Part shown: positions 1 through 8,947 of the stretch, in pieces | Numbering within the stretch: the first letter of the stretch is position 1 | Layout of the letters: each line of letters opens with the position of its first letter | From: an uncultured Clostridia bacterium | GTDB taxonomy: Bacteria > Bacillota > Clostridia > Oscillospirales > Acutalibacteraceae | Direction: 5' to 3' | Length of the DNA: 64,000 nucleotides | NCBI GenBank assembly: GCA_937920235.1 | Contig: CALGUK010000010.1 | Coordinates: forward strand, 1 to 64,000 | The notes under the pieces: generated by a model | The model's database searches: none | What the model saw: only the letters and a program-made list of their open reading frames with translations | What the model was told of the DNA's origin: nothing | Program-made: the position numbers and the translations under genes

Positions 1-2
1 AC

Positions 3-788
3 AATACAGTTTGGTGGGAAGGTCTTGACAAGAATCCTCCTGTAAATGCAGAGGAGTGGACAGGAATCAAGACAAACGGTGTTGAGTGGAAGGCAGAAGG
101 CAAGAACCTTGCTAACCCCAACAGCCGTTTCACAGCTCCTGCAGTTAACTGTCCTTGCATCAGCTCTGAGTTTGAAAATCCTGCAGGCGTTCCGATTTCA
201 GCATTCGTATTCGGCGGCCGCCGTGCAAAGCTTGCTCCGCTCGTTTATCAGTCACGCGACTGGAACCACGGTGTATTCGTCGGTTCAATCATGGCTTCTG
301 AAACAACAGCTGCTGCAGCAGGTGCTGTTGGTGTTGTTCGCCGTGACCCGATGGCTATGCTTCCGTTCTGCGGTTATAATATGGGTGACTATTGGCAGCA
401 CTGGATTGATATCGGTAAGACACTTGATCCGGAAAAGGCTCCTAAGATTTTCAATGTTAACTGGTTCAGAAAAGACGATGAAGGCAACTTTATGTGGCCC
501 GGCTTCGGCGATAATCTCCGTGTTCTTGAGTGGATTATCAAACGTTGTGAAGGCGAAGTTGACGCTCAGGAAACAGCAATCGGTTATCTTCCCTATGCTA
601 AGGACATCAATCTTGAAGGTCTTGAAGATGAAGTTACGGTTGAATCACTTGAAAGCATCCTTGACGTAGATAAGAGCCTTTGGACTGCAGAAGCAGAGGG
701 CATCGGTGAATTCTATGCTAAGTTTGGCGACAAGCTTCCCGAAACTCTTAAGGCAGAGCTTGAAACACTCAAAGCAAACCTTAAATAA
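3..788 (+). CDS. pckG: Phosphoenolpyruvate carboxykinase (GTP), 3' part
   Basis: Open at the left edge; 261 C-terminal residues are visible in the frame that starts at base 3. The enzyme interconverts oxaloacetate + GTP and PEP + CO2 + GDP in the cytosol. In the visible part I see the family stretch PCISSEFENPAGVPISAF, then FGGRR, then a segment with DWNHGVFVGS, and near the C-terminus FGDNLRVLEWI, all typical of the GTP-dependent family rather than the ATP-dependent one. In anaerobic Firmicutes the enzyme often runs in the carboxylating direction, but direction cannot be read from sequence. A strong hairpin terminator follows the stop codon by about 20 bases, so this is the end of its transcript. 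An internal ATG at 291 lies inside the conserved domain and is not the start. Confidence 0.95.
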   Translation, partial: NTVWWEGLDKNPPVNAEEWTGIKTNGVEWKAEGKNLANPNSRFTAPAVNCPCISSEFENPAGVPISAFVFGGRRAKLAPLVYQSRDWNHGVFVGSIMASETTAAAAGAVGVVRRDPMAMLPFCGYNMGDYWQHWIDIGKTLDPEKAPKIFNVNWFRKDDEGNFMWPGFGDNLRVLEWIIKRCEGEVDAQETAIGYLPYAKDINLEGLEDEVTVESLESILDVDKSLWTAEAEGIGEFYAKFGDKLPETLKAELETLKANLK

Positions 789-805
789 GTCAGAAAATAA
801 TATAA

Positions 806-837
806 TAACCGCCTTGAATAAGGCGGTTATTTTTGTT
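806..837 (+). terminator. Rho-independent terminator of pckG
   Basis: A 9-bp perfect stem (AACCGCCTT / AAGGCGGTT) with a 4-base loop is followed by ATTTTTGTT. It begins 18 bases after the pckG stop codon. Confidence 0.9.
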
Positions 838-857
838 ATACTAATAACGGTGATATT

Positions 858-1994
858 ATGGAGCTTAAATTCAAAAACGGCAAATTCAGAATAATGCAGA
901 TTGCAGATGTTCAGGATACTCAGAATACATCTCAGGCAACAATTCGTTTTATTCGCGAGGCTTTAAAGATAGCAAAACCCGATCTCGTTGTGTTTACGGG
1001 CGATCAGGTAAAGGGCTACGGTTTTTATCTGATGGGCGGGGATAACAGAAAAAAGGTTACAGAGTGTATCAATAAGTTTTTGGTACCACTCGACGAAACA
1101 GGTATTCCGTTTACCTTTGTTTTCGGAAATCACGACGACCAGGCTTTTTCAATATCAAAAAAAGAGCAGTTTGATATTTATAAATCTCATGAGAACTGCG
1201 TGGCATATAACGCGGATGACAGGATTGACGGATTTTGTAATCATAATCTTGAAATCAAGGATGAGGACGGAAAAACAAAGCTCAACGTATATCTTGTTGA
1301 CAGTCTTACGGCAACTCTTGACGGTACCTGCGACCACGTTCACGAAAATCAGCTTGAGTGGTATAAAAATACGAGAGACCGACTTAAAGAAGAAAACGGC
1401 AATTATGTTCCGTCAGTAGTTTTCCAGCATATTCCGGTAAATGAAATCTATGAATTACTCGTTGAGGTTCCGAAGGGTACACCAAACAGTGCTCGCGGAT
1501 ATCGTGAGTGGGAAGGCAAGTATTTTTCGGTGAATCCGAAAAAGGTAATAACGGATGACCGTTCGTTTATAGGCGAAACACCGAGCGTACCGAAAGAGAA
1601 CGGCGGACAGTTTGATGTTATGAATGAAAAAGGCGATGTTTTCCTTATGCTTTTCGGACACGACCATAATAACTCGTTTATCGGAGAGCATAACGGTATG
1701 AAAATGGGATATACCCAGGGATGCGGCTTTAATGTTTACGGACCCGGCAAGAAAAGGGGAGTCCGACTGATAGACTTCGACGAAAATAATCCTGCCGATT
1801 TCAAATCAACCACGTTGACCGTTGAGGATCTGGATAATTTTGATATAGGTAATAAATTGAAGCATGGCTTTTACACATATGCACCTACAAGTGTGGATGC
1901 GGTAAAGGTTCTTGCAAAACAGATTTTACCTCCGATTATTGCATCGGTTGCCGTGACGGCAAGCGCTGTAAAGCTGCTCAGAAGAAAGAAATAA
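858..1994 (+). CDS. Metallophosphoesterase (calcineurin-like), C-terminally tail-anchored
   Basis: 378 residues. The N-terminus carries the metal motifs of calcineurin-like phosphoesterases: IADVQD at about residues 14-19 (replacing the usual DxH), FTGDQ at about 50, FGNHD near 92 and FGHDHNN near 273. It should hydrolyse a phosphomonoester or phosphodiester, but the substrate is unknown. There is no signal peptide. The last ~30 residues form a hydrophobic segment (PPIIASVAVTASAVKLL) ending in RRKK, which suggests a C-terminal membrane anchor with the catalytic domain in the cytosol. The start at 858 has a GGTGAT ribosome site a few bases upstream, a form used repeatedly in this window. The gene is a single transcription unit between two terminators. 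Confidence 0.85.
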   Translation: MELKFKNGKFRIMQIADVQDTQNTSQATIRFIREALKIAKPDLVVFTGDQVKGYGFYLMGGDNRKKVTECINKFLVPLDETGIPFTFVFGNHDDQAFSISKKEQFDIYKSHENCVAYNADDRIDGFCNHNLEIKDEDGKTKLNVYLVDSLTATLDGTCDHVHENQLEWYKNTRDRLKEENGNYVPSVVFQHIPVNEIYELLVEVPKGTPNSARGYREWEGKYFSVNPKKVITDDRSFIGETPSVPKENGGQFDVMNEKGDVFLMLFGHDHNNSFIGEHNGMKMGYTQGCGFNVYGPGKKRGVRLIDFDENNPADFKSTTLTVEDLDNFDIGNKLKHGFYTYAPTSVDAVKVLAKQILPPIIASVAVTASAVKLLRRKK

Positions 1995-2015
1995 AAAAGA
2001 AACCCCTCTGTTTTT

Positions 2016-2049
2016 GCCCAAGTGTTATTAAGGACACTTGGGCAGTTTT
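2016..2049 (+). terminator. Hairpin terminator after the phosphoesterase gene
   Basis: A 10-bp stem (GCCCAAGTGT / ACACTTGGGC) with an 8-base loop, followed by AGTTTTA. The U-tract is short, so termination may be weak; a second, stronger hairpin lies at 2148-2186. Confidence 0.6.
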
Positions 2050-2080
2050 ATTCGCTTTCGGCAGTTTACGGCGAATAAAA
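2046..2080. repeat. 10-bp inverted repeat in a convergent gap
   Basis: TTTTATTCGC at 2046-2055 pairs perfectly with GCGAATAAAA at 2071-2080. It sits between the phosphoesterase terminator and the dispersed element at 2138. A small palindrome, TTCCCGAAAGGGAA, follows at 2087-2100. No coding potential is seen here; its role is unknown. Confidence 0.5.
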
Positions 2081-2137
2081 CATCACTTCCCGAAAGGGAA
2101 ATATCACTCTGCGCTAAAAGTACAGAATATCACCATG

Positions 2138-2234
2138 CAAAAAAGTACTACCCGAAAAAGAGTTTTCTTTTCTCTTCTTCGGGTAGTTTTTGTCTTATAA
2201 TATTACAAGCAGGGAGTTTGTATGCCAAATTCCG
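2138..2234. repeat. Dispersed ~97-bp element, copy 1, containing a bidirectional terminator
   Basis: Closely similar to 42080-42174. It contains a long stem (2148-2162 with 2172-2186, 14 of 15 pairs, CTACCCGAA / TTCGGGTAG at the base) flanked by A-runs on the left and T-runs on the right, so it can terminate transcription from both sides. The similarity continues about 45 bases past the hairpin through TTGTCTTATAA and ACAAGCAG, which a terminator alone would not explain. Both copies lie between convergent genes. Confidence 0.75.
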
Positions 2235-2261
2235 CTTCCTTGAGTTTTTTATGCTGCCTGA

Positions 2262-4025
2262 TTATTTTACGTTATTGAGAATGATATCTGCAATGTGATC
2301 ATTCTGCTTGTTTATTGTCCAGTTAACGAAGAGTGTGTTGTAATCAAAAGCATCAACAAGGCTGTCGATTTCGGAAACAAGTGTCTTTTCAAGTGTTTCG
2401 CTTACTATCTCGTTCTGAACCGTGAGATACCAGGTTTCCTCATTTGCCTTAACATAGTACATAATGTGGTAACCGTATTCTGATTCAACGATTTCAACAT
2501 CACCGGGACGACGCTCCGGATTTACTGCCCATTCCGTAAATGTAGCAACATACTGTCCGTTATCGGAAATGCCTTCAATAAGACCGCCGTTTGTGGCAGA
2601 ACCTGTGTCGTTTGATTTTTCTTTTGCAAGAGTGATAAAGTTATCTTCTGTAGGATTCTTCAGATACTCGTCAAGAATTACCTGAGCCTTTTCCTTTGTA
2701 GCGTTCTTTGTCTCGTCAGTTATGCTGGAAACATTATTGCCGCTGTCGTCAGTTTTTGATGTAGCTGAACCGTCAGTGTTCTTATCGGGGAACTGAACGA
2801 GAATGTGTCTTACATCAGAAGAACTTGCATTTGTGTTCTTATAGGGAAGTGCCTTAATCATCATAACAAAGTATGAACCCTCGCCGTCGGTAACATAACC
2901 GATTTCGCCGACAGTTCTTGCATCATCAAATACCCACTCGGCAACCTCATCACAGTATGATGAAAGGCTTGAATATGATGCTTTTTCAACAAGTGTAACT
3001 TCCTCTGCCTTGTCCTCACTGTCGTTATCCTTTGTGAGAATAGCGCTCTGTGCAAGTCTGATAAAGGATTTTTCATCGGTAGCCTCGGCAATAAATTCCT
3101 CAGCTTTTGCTTTTGAAGCGGCATCTGCTTCAGCGTGGGCTGCTTCATGCTCTTCTTCACTCATATCTGCGTGATCAGCTTCATCAGCTGTTTCGACAAA
3201 TTCATAGATGCGGATGTCAGCAATGTCATAAGCATCTTTATTTGCTTCGTATCTCTCATCAATCATTTCATTTGTAATTGATGCTGTTGTATCATCTGTG
3301 TATTTTTCAAAATACTTTGCAGCAAGAGTTGACTCAACAGTTGCGTTGTAGATAAGCTTTTCAGTAACACCTGCACCGTAGTTCATACGGAGCCATCTGT
3401 TAAGAGAATAATCCTTCTCCTTTGCGGTATCGCGAACAGAGTCAAGCTGACTTGTGATATCTTCGATTTCTTCGTCAGTAAGCTCAATTTTTGCTTCTTC
3501 CGCCTTAGCAGCGCCGTATTTTGCATATACTATCTGGCTGACAGCAGAATATGTAAATGCATCCTCCCAAGTGGGATTTTCAGGATTACCCATATCCTCA
3601 AGAGTTACACCTGTAAAGTTTGAGGAATCATCGGTATATTCCTGCTGATCGGGAGTTTTTGAATAATCAAAGCCTGTCATAGCAAGTCCCATACCCTCAC
3701 CGTAGGCATCATACTGCTGTGCATATGAGAAGAACTGATACCAGGACATGTAATAGTAGTAATTGAATTCGGCAAGTGAAACCTTTGCCTCAATACCGTC
3801 AACAGAGACTTTGACTGTTTTTTCGGCAACATCAAAGAAACTTAAAATGCCGCCGACCGCACCGAGTGCCACTACAACGGCAAGTACAATGGCAATGACT
3901 TTTTTTGCAATCTTTTTTGCCTTGATTGATTTGGGAGATTTTTTCGCATTCTTGGCAGCGGCCTTTGCAAGCCTTTCTTTACGCTCCTGGCGATAAATCT
4001 CAGCCTGATTTTTGTTGTTTTCCAT
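2262..4025 (-). CDS. Membrane-anchored PpiC-type peptidyl-prolyl isomerase (PrsA/SurA-like foldase)
   Basis: 587 residues. A highly basic, Ala/Lys-rich cytoplasmic N-terminus (residues 1-41) is followed by a transmembrane helix (about 43-64), placing the rest outside the cell. The middle section is acidic and resembles a SurA-like chaperone region. A PpiC/parvulin domain lies around residues 390-520, with DVRHILVQFPD and later GYHIMYYVK. It probably helps exported proteins fold. A GTG codon at 4037 would add four residues, but the ATG at 4025 has AAGGTGG eight bases upstream and is preferred. There is no lipobox, unlike classical PrsA. The gene is transcribed alone towards the phosphoesterase gene. 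Confidence 0.85.
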   Translation of the reverse strand: MENNKNQAEIYRQERKERLAKAAAKNAKKSPKSIKAKKIAKKVIAIVLAVVVALGAVGGILSFFDVAEKTVKVSVDGIEAKVSLAEFNYYYYMSWYQFFSYAQQYDAYGEGMGLAMTGFDYSKTPDQQEYTDDSSNFTGVTLEDMGNPENPTWEDAFTYSAVSQIVYAKYGAAKAEEAKIELTDEEIEDITSQLDSVRDTAKEKDYSLNRWLRMNYGAGVTEKLIYNATVESTLAAKYFEKYTDDTTASITNEMIDERYEANKDAYDIADIRIYEFVETADEADHADMSEEEHEAAHAEADAASKAKAEEFIAEATDEKSFIRLAQSAILTKDNDSEDKAEEVTLVEKASYSSLSSYCDEVAEWVFDDARTVGEIGYVTDGEGSYFVMMIKALPYKNTNASSSDVRHILVQFPDKNTDGSATSKTDDSGNNVSSITDETKNATKEKAQVILDEYLKNPTEDNFITLAKEKSNDTGSATNGGLIEGISDNGQYVATFTEWAVNPERRPGDVEIVESEYGYHIMYYVKANEETWYLTVQNEIVSETLEKTLVSEIDSLVDAFDYNTLFVNWTINKQNDHIADIILNNVK

Positions 4026-4298
4026 AGGAAAAACCACCTTTTCAAACAGTATTTACAATTATAATAAAAAAGCATGCTTATAAAAACATACTTTTCTAAA
4101 TTAACGAATATATTTTATACTATTTTTAACAAATATACAAGACCAAAAATGAAAATTAACAAAATATACAAAAATGTCGTGCAGTTTTTTACATTGCAAA
4201 TGAAAAAGATTGAAACAGAGTGAATTTGCGTATTGTAAAAAGCAAAAATGTATTATATAATTAAAACTGTATAATATATTTCTAAGGAGACTGATTTT

Positions 4299-5204
4299 AT
4301 GAATTTTATTGTGTTTGATGTCGGCGGAACTGCAATTAAATTCGGCCTCGTGAATGAAAACTTTGAAGTTCTCTTTTCAGAGGAATTCCCGACGAATACC
4401 TTTAAGGATACTGACAATATGGTTATGAGTGCCATCGAGTCAAAGCTTCAGGAGTATGCCGGTCAGTATGCGGCGGTTGGCATCTCAACTGCCGGTCAGG
4501 TCGATTTTAAAAACGGTGTGATAAATGACGGAGTTGGAAATATTCCCAATTATAACCACTCAAATCTTCGCGGAACCTTTGAGGCAAAATTCAATGTTCC
4601 CGTTGCGGTTGATAATGATGTGAACTGTGCCGCTATCGGTGAAGCTCATTTCGGTGCCGCAATAGGAGAAAGCGATTTCCTTTGTCTGACTTACGGAACC
4701 GGTGTCGGCGGTTGTATTTATATTAACGGCGACGTTTACCGCGGTTCAAAATATGCCGGCGGTGAGTTCGGTCATATGGCAACACATAAAGACGGCAGAC
4801 CGTGTACCTGCGGCAGAATCGGATGCTATGAGGCTTATGCCGCTTGCCGTGTATTTACAAACTCCGTGTCAGAGCGTATGGGCAAGCAGATGAACGGCAG
4901 AGAGATTTTTACTGAAGAAAACCTCAAGAACCCGATTATCCGTGAAGAGATTGATAACTGGGAGGACGAGATTGCGTTGGGATTACGCAACCTCTGTTAT
5001 ATCTTCAATCCGAGTCTTATCGTTCTCGGCGGCGGTATTATGTCGGAGGATCTTCTCATCAAAGACATCCGTGCAAAAGTTGACGCTCAGCTTGAAACAA
5101 ATTACAAGCACGTCAGAATTGAAAAAGCTCAGCTTCGTAACAAGGCGGGTATGCTCGGTGCAGCCTGGCTTGCAAGCGAGAGATTGAAGAAAATCTCCGA
5201 ATAA
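4299..5204 (+). CDS. ROK-family sugar kinase
   Basis: 301 residues. The N-terminal phosphate-binding motif VGGTAIKFG (about residues 8-16) and the zinc-binding signature CTCGRIGCYEAY (about 168-179) identify the ROK family. Members phosphorylate glucose, ManNAc, fructose, allose or similar sugars with ATP. There is no helix-turn-helix domain, so it is an enzyme rather than a ROK repressor. The ribosome site AAGGAGA lies nine bases before the ATG. A TATAAT at 4270-4275 is a likely -10 box with a poor -35. The exact sugar cannot be assigned; nearby glycosidases suggest a glycan-derived hexose. Confidence 0.88.
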   Translation: MNFIVFDVGGTAIKFGLVNENFEVLFSEEFPTNTFKDTDNMVMSAIESKLQEYAGQYAAVGISTAGQVDFKNGVINDGVGNIPNYNHSNLRGTFEAKFNVPVAVDNDVNCAAIGEAHFGAAIGESDFLCLTYGTGVGGCIYINGDVYRGSKYAGGEFGHMATHKDGRPCTCGRIGCYEAYAACRVFTNSVSERMGKQMNGREIFTEENLKNPIIREEIDNWEDEIALGLRNLCYIFNPSLIVLGGGIMSEDLLIKDIRAKVDAQLETNYKHVRIEKAQLRNKAGMLGAAWLASERLKKISE

Positions 5205-5213
5205 GCATAAATA

Positions 5214-5594
5214 TCAGAATATGTTACTGATTAAGGGCTTTTCGCTGCGAATTAAATGATGGAGTTCATCAATGCCCAGATCAGCCTGTTGTTCAAGCCT
5301 TTCCAGATTGCCCTGTCCGGCATATACGGGAAGGCTTTTAATTATCTCCTCAAGGGTGTCGGTTTCTTCGTGACGGATAAAGCTCTCTATAAGTCCGTGA
5401 ACCTGTTCCCATTTTGATACGGTACTGTCGGATAATTCAATTGCCTTTTCGGTTTCATCGTTTCTTGAGGCGATACAAATTTTTTCAAGCTCCGCTTCAA
5501 GCACCTTGCAGACACGGTCAACCGAAAAATATCCGATAAAGCATATTGCGAAGGCTGAAACAAGTAACAGCACGGCAACTATTGTTCTTTTCAT
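5214..5594 (-). CDS. DUF4363-family small membrane protein
   Basis: 126 residues. One N-terminal transmembrane segment (about residues 4-24) is followed by a charged helical domain rich in Glu, Ser and Lys. The length, architecture and pattern (a conserved W in TVSKWEQVH, and the LGIDELHHLIRSEKP end) match DUF4363 proteins of spore-formers, whose function is unknown. It starts two bases after the DUF421 gene stops and is surely co-transcribed with it. Its stop lies ten bases from the convergent ROK kinase gene. Confidence 0.75.
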   Translation of the reverse strand: MKRTIVAVLLLVSAFAICFIGYFSVDRVCKVLEAELEKICIASRNDETEKAIELSDSTVSKWEQVHGLIESFIRHEETDTLEEIIKSLPVYAGQGNLERLEQQADLGIDELHHLIRSEKPLISNIF

Positions 5595-5596
5595 GT

Positions 5597-6265
5597 CTAT
5601 TCCTTTCGTATAATGGTGTGATTACCCTGTAAATCCACTGTCATCAGCATTATATCACAGATGCGGATTTTTTCTTTTTCTGCGATTTTTTTTATATCCG
5701 CAACATTCATCCTGCATATATCAAAGCTTTCTTCAACTATTTTTCCGTCGATAACGACTGTGCATTTATATGCTTCGTCATTCGGCGGAATTTTCATATC
5801 GCTCTTTGTTACGGGAGAATATCGGTCATTCAGCATAACGCTTACCTGTCCGTTGGTTTCCACAAAAGCGTATTTTACCTGAGAGATGTCAAAAATATCC
5901 TTTTGTCTGAGTGATTCCATAAGGTCATCCACGGTGAAACGCAGTTCCCGGAGAAGTTTTTGATTCAGCACACCGTTATTTATGATCACAACGGGATGTC
6001 CTTGCATAAAATAACGGAATTTTATACTCTTCATATTGAGAACAGACGTCAGTATCTCAAATCCGACAAGCAGAAAAATCGGTATGATGGTGTTTACAAG
6101 CGGAATATCCGTGTCCTGAATGGGAATGGAAATAATTTGTGAAATGAGAAGCGTAACCACAAGGTCCGAAGGCTGTAATTCCCCGATCTGACGTTTCCCC
6201 ATAACTCTGATGCTGACAATCGCCAAAAGGTAAAGAATAAGAGTTCGTATTAACGTAACAAACAT
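5597..6265 (-). CDS. DUF421 (YetF-like) membrane protein
   Basis: 222 residues. Three N-terminal transmembrane helices include the family pattern VMGKRQIGELQPSDLVVTLL. A soluble region follows with GHPVVIINNGVL and RFTVDDLMESLRQKDIFDI, characteristic of DUF421. DUF421 proteins are known in Bacillus spore inner membranes, where the related 2Duf protein raises wet-heat resistance. It forms an operon with the DUF4363 gene and is divergent from the germination operon, with 80 bases between start codons. A link to the spore membrane is inference from family and location. The ribosome site GGTGATG precedes the ATG. Confidence 0.88.
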   Translation of the reverse strand: MFVTLIRTLILYLLAIVSIRVMGKRQIGELQPSDLVVTLLISQIISIPIQDTDIPLVNTIIPIFLLVGFEILTSVLNMKSIKFRYFMQGHPVVIINNGVLNQKLLRELRFTVDDLMESLRQKDIFDISQVKYAFVETNGQVSVMLNDRYSPVTKSDMKIPPNDEAYKCTVVIDGKIVEESFDICRMNVADIKKIAEKEKIRICDIMLMTVDLQGNHTIIRKE

Positions 6266-6345
6266 AACATCACCGTTTTTATCTTGACCTCAAACACAGG
6301 TAATATTCTGTAAATAAAGGCAAATGATATTAACGGTGATTATTT

Positions 6346-7854
6346 ATGGGAAATGACTGGTTCAGAAAAAAAGTAGATGAAATTACGGTGCAGAGCAAGC
6401 AGACAAAAAGCGAAAAGCATTTTATCGGCACGGTGCTTCAGGAAAATGTTGAATATTTTAAAACACAGTTTGGTGATGCCTTTGATGTGAAATACAGAAA
6501 ATACATCGCACAGGGCAGAGAGATGTGCTTTATTATGGTTGACGGAATGTGTGACAGCCTGCTTGCTACAGAACAGGTCATACTGCCCATAATAAATGCT
6601 GATTTTTCGTCAGAAAAAGGGGACAAACTTATATATTCCGCGGCAGATAAGGTTTCGGCAAGTATTGATAAGTCTGTAACGAACGATCTCGACGAGGCAA
6701 TTCGTGAAGCGATTTACGGAAGTATTATTATGCTGGCGGATAACTCGCACTTCGCGGTGATGTTCGGCGTTCAGGGCTTTCCGAAGCGAGCTGTTCTCGA
6801 ACCGAGCACCGAGATGCAGGAGAGAGGCTCAAGAGAAGCCTTTGTCGAGAGCTTTAAAGACAATGTGACCATGATAAGACGCCGTGTGAGGAATCCGGTC
6901 TTCAAAACGCAGATAATAGAAATAGGCGACACCACAAAAACCCGTGCCTGCGTTTGCTATATGTCGGACAGAGTCAACGGTGAAATGCTCGAAAATGTTG
7001 TGTCAAGGCTCAAAAGCATCAACATTGATACCGTTCTCGGTTCGGGTTATGTTCAGAGCTTTCTTGACACAAGCTATGCATCGGTGTTCAGTGGTGTCGG
7101 CTTTACCGAAAGGCCTGATGTTCTTACGGCAAAAATCAGTGAGGGAAAAATTTGCATAATTGTTGACGGGACACCGAACGCGCTGATAGTTCCGTATGTT
7201 TTCACAGAGCATTTCCACTCGCTCGACGATTATCTTAAAAGACCGTATTACGCAACGTTTATCAGAACTCTTAAAATCATTGCTTTTCTTTTCAGTGTTT
7301 TTCTTCCGGGACTCTATGTGGCGGTATGCACCTTTCATCAGGAGATAATTCCCGAAACTATGATTTTCGGAATTACCGGTCAGGAGAGCAGAACACCGTT
7401 GCCGGTGATGCTTGAAGCCTTGTTCATACATTTTATATATGAAATTGTACGGGAAGCAGGTCTTCGTATGCCCAAAAGTGTGGGACATGCCATCTCAATT
7501 GTGGGAGCGCTTGTAATAGGAGAATCAGCGGTAACTGCGGGGATTTTATCTGCTCCCATGCTCATCGTAGTCGGCTTGACGGCGGTCAGCTCATTTGTCG
7601 TTTCAACTCTCTATGAGCCTGTTGCAATACTCCGTTTTGCTTTTATCATAGTGGGAGGCTTGTCGGGACTTTACGGAATAATGCTGTGTTTTACAGCCGT
7701 GCTCGTAAATGCTTCGGCAATAAATCCCTACGGTGTGCCGTTCACATCTCCCTTATCTCCGACAAAAGCCGGGGCGTGGAGAGATACCGTACTCCGTTCA
7801 GATTGGAAAAAAATGGGAAAACGCCGTATGGTAATTGATAAAATGGAGAAATAG
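6346..7854 (+). CDS. Spore germination protein, GerA family (germinant receptor A subunit)
   Basis: 502 residues. The soluble N-terminal half includes GYVQSFLDTS and GKICIIVDGTPNALIVPYVF. A C-terminal block of transmembrane helices (about residues 300-470) contains the family signature PLPVMLEALFIHFIYEIVRE. It is the A subunit of a GerA/B/C receptor that senses germinants in the spore inner membrane and starts ion and dipicolinate release. It is the first gene of a three-gene operon in the usual A-B-C order. The start is chosen at the ATG after GGTGAT. By analogy the operon would be under the forespore sigma factor SigG, but I could not identify a convincing SigG promoter upstream. Confidence 0.95.
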   Translation: MGNDWFRKKVDEITVQSKQTKSEKHFIGTVLQENVEYFKTQFGDAFDVKYRKYIAQGREMCFIMVDGMCDSLLATEQVILPIINADFSSEKGDKLIYSAADKVSASIDKSVTNDLDEAIREAIYGSIIMLADNSHFAVMFGVQGFPKRAVLEPSTEMQERGSREAFVESFKDNVTMIRRRVRNPVFKTQIIEIGDTTKTRACVCYMSDRVNGEMLENVVSRLKSINIDTVLGSGYVQSFLDTSYASVFSGVGFTERPDVLTAKISEGKICIIVDGTPNALIVPYVFTEHFHSLDDYLKRPYYATFIRTLKIIAFLFSVFLPGLYVAVCTFHQEIIPETMIFGITGQESRTPLPVMLEALFIHFIYEIVREAGLRMPKSVGHAISIVGALVIGESAVTAGILSAPMLIVVGLTAVSSFVVSTLYEPVAILRFAFIIVGGLSGLYGIMLCFTAVLVNASAINPYGVPFTSPLSPTKAGAWRDTVLRSDWKKMGKRRMVIDKMEK

Positions 7855-7855
7855 A

Positions 7856-8947
7856 ATGGAAAAAACAAAAGGAAAAATCAGCTCGTTTCAATTTTTTATG
7901 ATGCTTTTTTTATCAAGAACGCTGACAACGGTAACTTATATGTCCTCCTATACGGAAAATATCAGGCTTTCGGATATGCTTATACAGCCGTTGTTCAGAA
8001 TTGTTATCGGAACAGTTATAATGCTCCCTGTGTATTTCTTTTATAAAAAACAAGGTGATAAAAATATTATTGAGGCGGTAAATGAAAAGTCAAAGACTCT
8101 CGGCAAGGTTATATCCGTTATTTTTGCCGTTTACTTTTTTTATTTTACCGTGGTAACTGTCGCAAGGCTTGACCTTTTTGCGGGAACCGTTGTTTTTCCC
8201 GAAACCGATGTGGAATATATGCTTGTTTTTGCGATTATTCTGTGCTGCTACGGCGCATATCTCGGCTTTGAAGCACTGGGAAGAAGCTCGGTACTTTCAG
8301 CCGTTTTCGTAATACCTGCATTGATATTTATAATGCTGACACTAAGAGAAAAGACGGATTTGCTTAATATGACTCCTGTTTTTTATAACGGAGTATCGCC
8401 TGTTATCAGCGTTGCACTGGATTCCGTGGGACAGACCGTGGAGTATGCTGTTATTGCTCTTTGTATTCCGAGAGTTACGGGAAAAATAAAAAAGAGCTTT
8501 TTTATCTGGCTTGTTTCCCAGACGGTTCTTATGGCGGCTATGTTCTTCTTTGCCATGACGGTTATGGGGAATTTTGCCTCCACTCAGCTCTTTCCGTTTC
8601 ACACTATGGCCTCTATTGCCGAGTTTGCGGTATTCAGCCGACTGGATGCGATATTTACAAGCGTCTGGATTATGTGCGCCTTTATCAAAGCAGGACTTCT
8701 TATATATCTTCAGTCCGATATTCTCGCAACAAACTTCGGCAGGCTAAAAAGAGAGCATTATATCATTCTGACAGGGGTTCTTACCATAGCGGCAAATCTT
8801 TTTGTATCACAGCAGATTAAATGGTTTACGCTGATCGACAGCAGTATAATAAAAGTTGTTTTCACGGTAATAACGGTATTGCTTATACCGTTTTTCACAT
8901 TGGTTTATACGGGAAAGGAGAAGAAAAAATGCGAAAAACAGCCATAG
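7856..8947 (+). CDS. Spore germination permease, GerB family (receptor B subunit)
   Basis: 363 residues. An integral membrane protein with about ten hydrophobic segments and the amino-acid permease fold of endospore germination permeases; the N-terminus (SFQFFMMLFLSRTLTTV) and a polar break near IKKSFF fit the GerAB/GerKB family. It is thought to form the germinant-binding channel subunit. The ATG at 7856 has GGAGA six bases upstream and follows the A-subunit stop directly. An in-frame ATG at 7835 would overlap the upstream gene and lacks a ribosome site. Its end overlaps the C-subunit start by about 19 bases, so translation is probably coupled. Confidence 0.92.
   Translation: MEKTKGKISSFQFFMMLFLSRTLTTVTYMSSYTENIRLSDMLIQPLFRIVIGTVIMLPVYFFYKKQGDKNIIEAVNEKSKTLGKVISVIFAVYFFYFTVVTVARLDLFAGTVVFPETDVEYMLVFAIILCCYGAYLGFEALGRSSVLSAVFVIPALIFIMLTLREKTDLLNMTPVFYNGVSPVISVALDSVGQTVEYAVIALCIPRVTGKIKKSFFIWLVSQTVLMAAMFFFAMTVMGNFASTQLFPFHTMASIAEFAVFSRLDAIFTSVWIMCAFIKAGLLIYLQSDILATNFGRLKREHYIILTGVLTIAANLFVSQQIKWFTLIDSSIIKVVFTVITVLLIPFFTLVYTGKEKKKCEKQP

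Noticed and set aside
2038..2298. 86-residue plus-strand ORF in the 2.1 kb gap
   Set aside because: It covers the dispersed repeat and hairpins and runs into the opposing PpiC gene; no ribosome site.
5214..6265. DUF421/DUF4363 as a toxin-antitoxin or phage pair
   Set aside because: Both families are known chromosomal membrane proteins of spore-formers and no mobile-element gene is near.
7003..7488. 161-residue minus-strand ORF inside the GerA gene
   Set aside because: Antisense to a conserved receptor subunit, no ribosome site and no recognisable domain.
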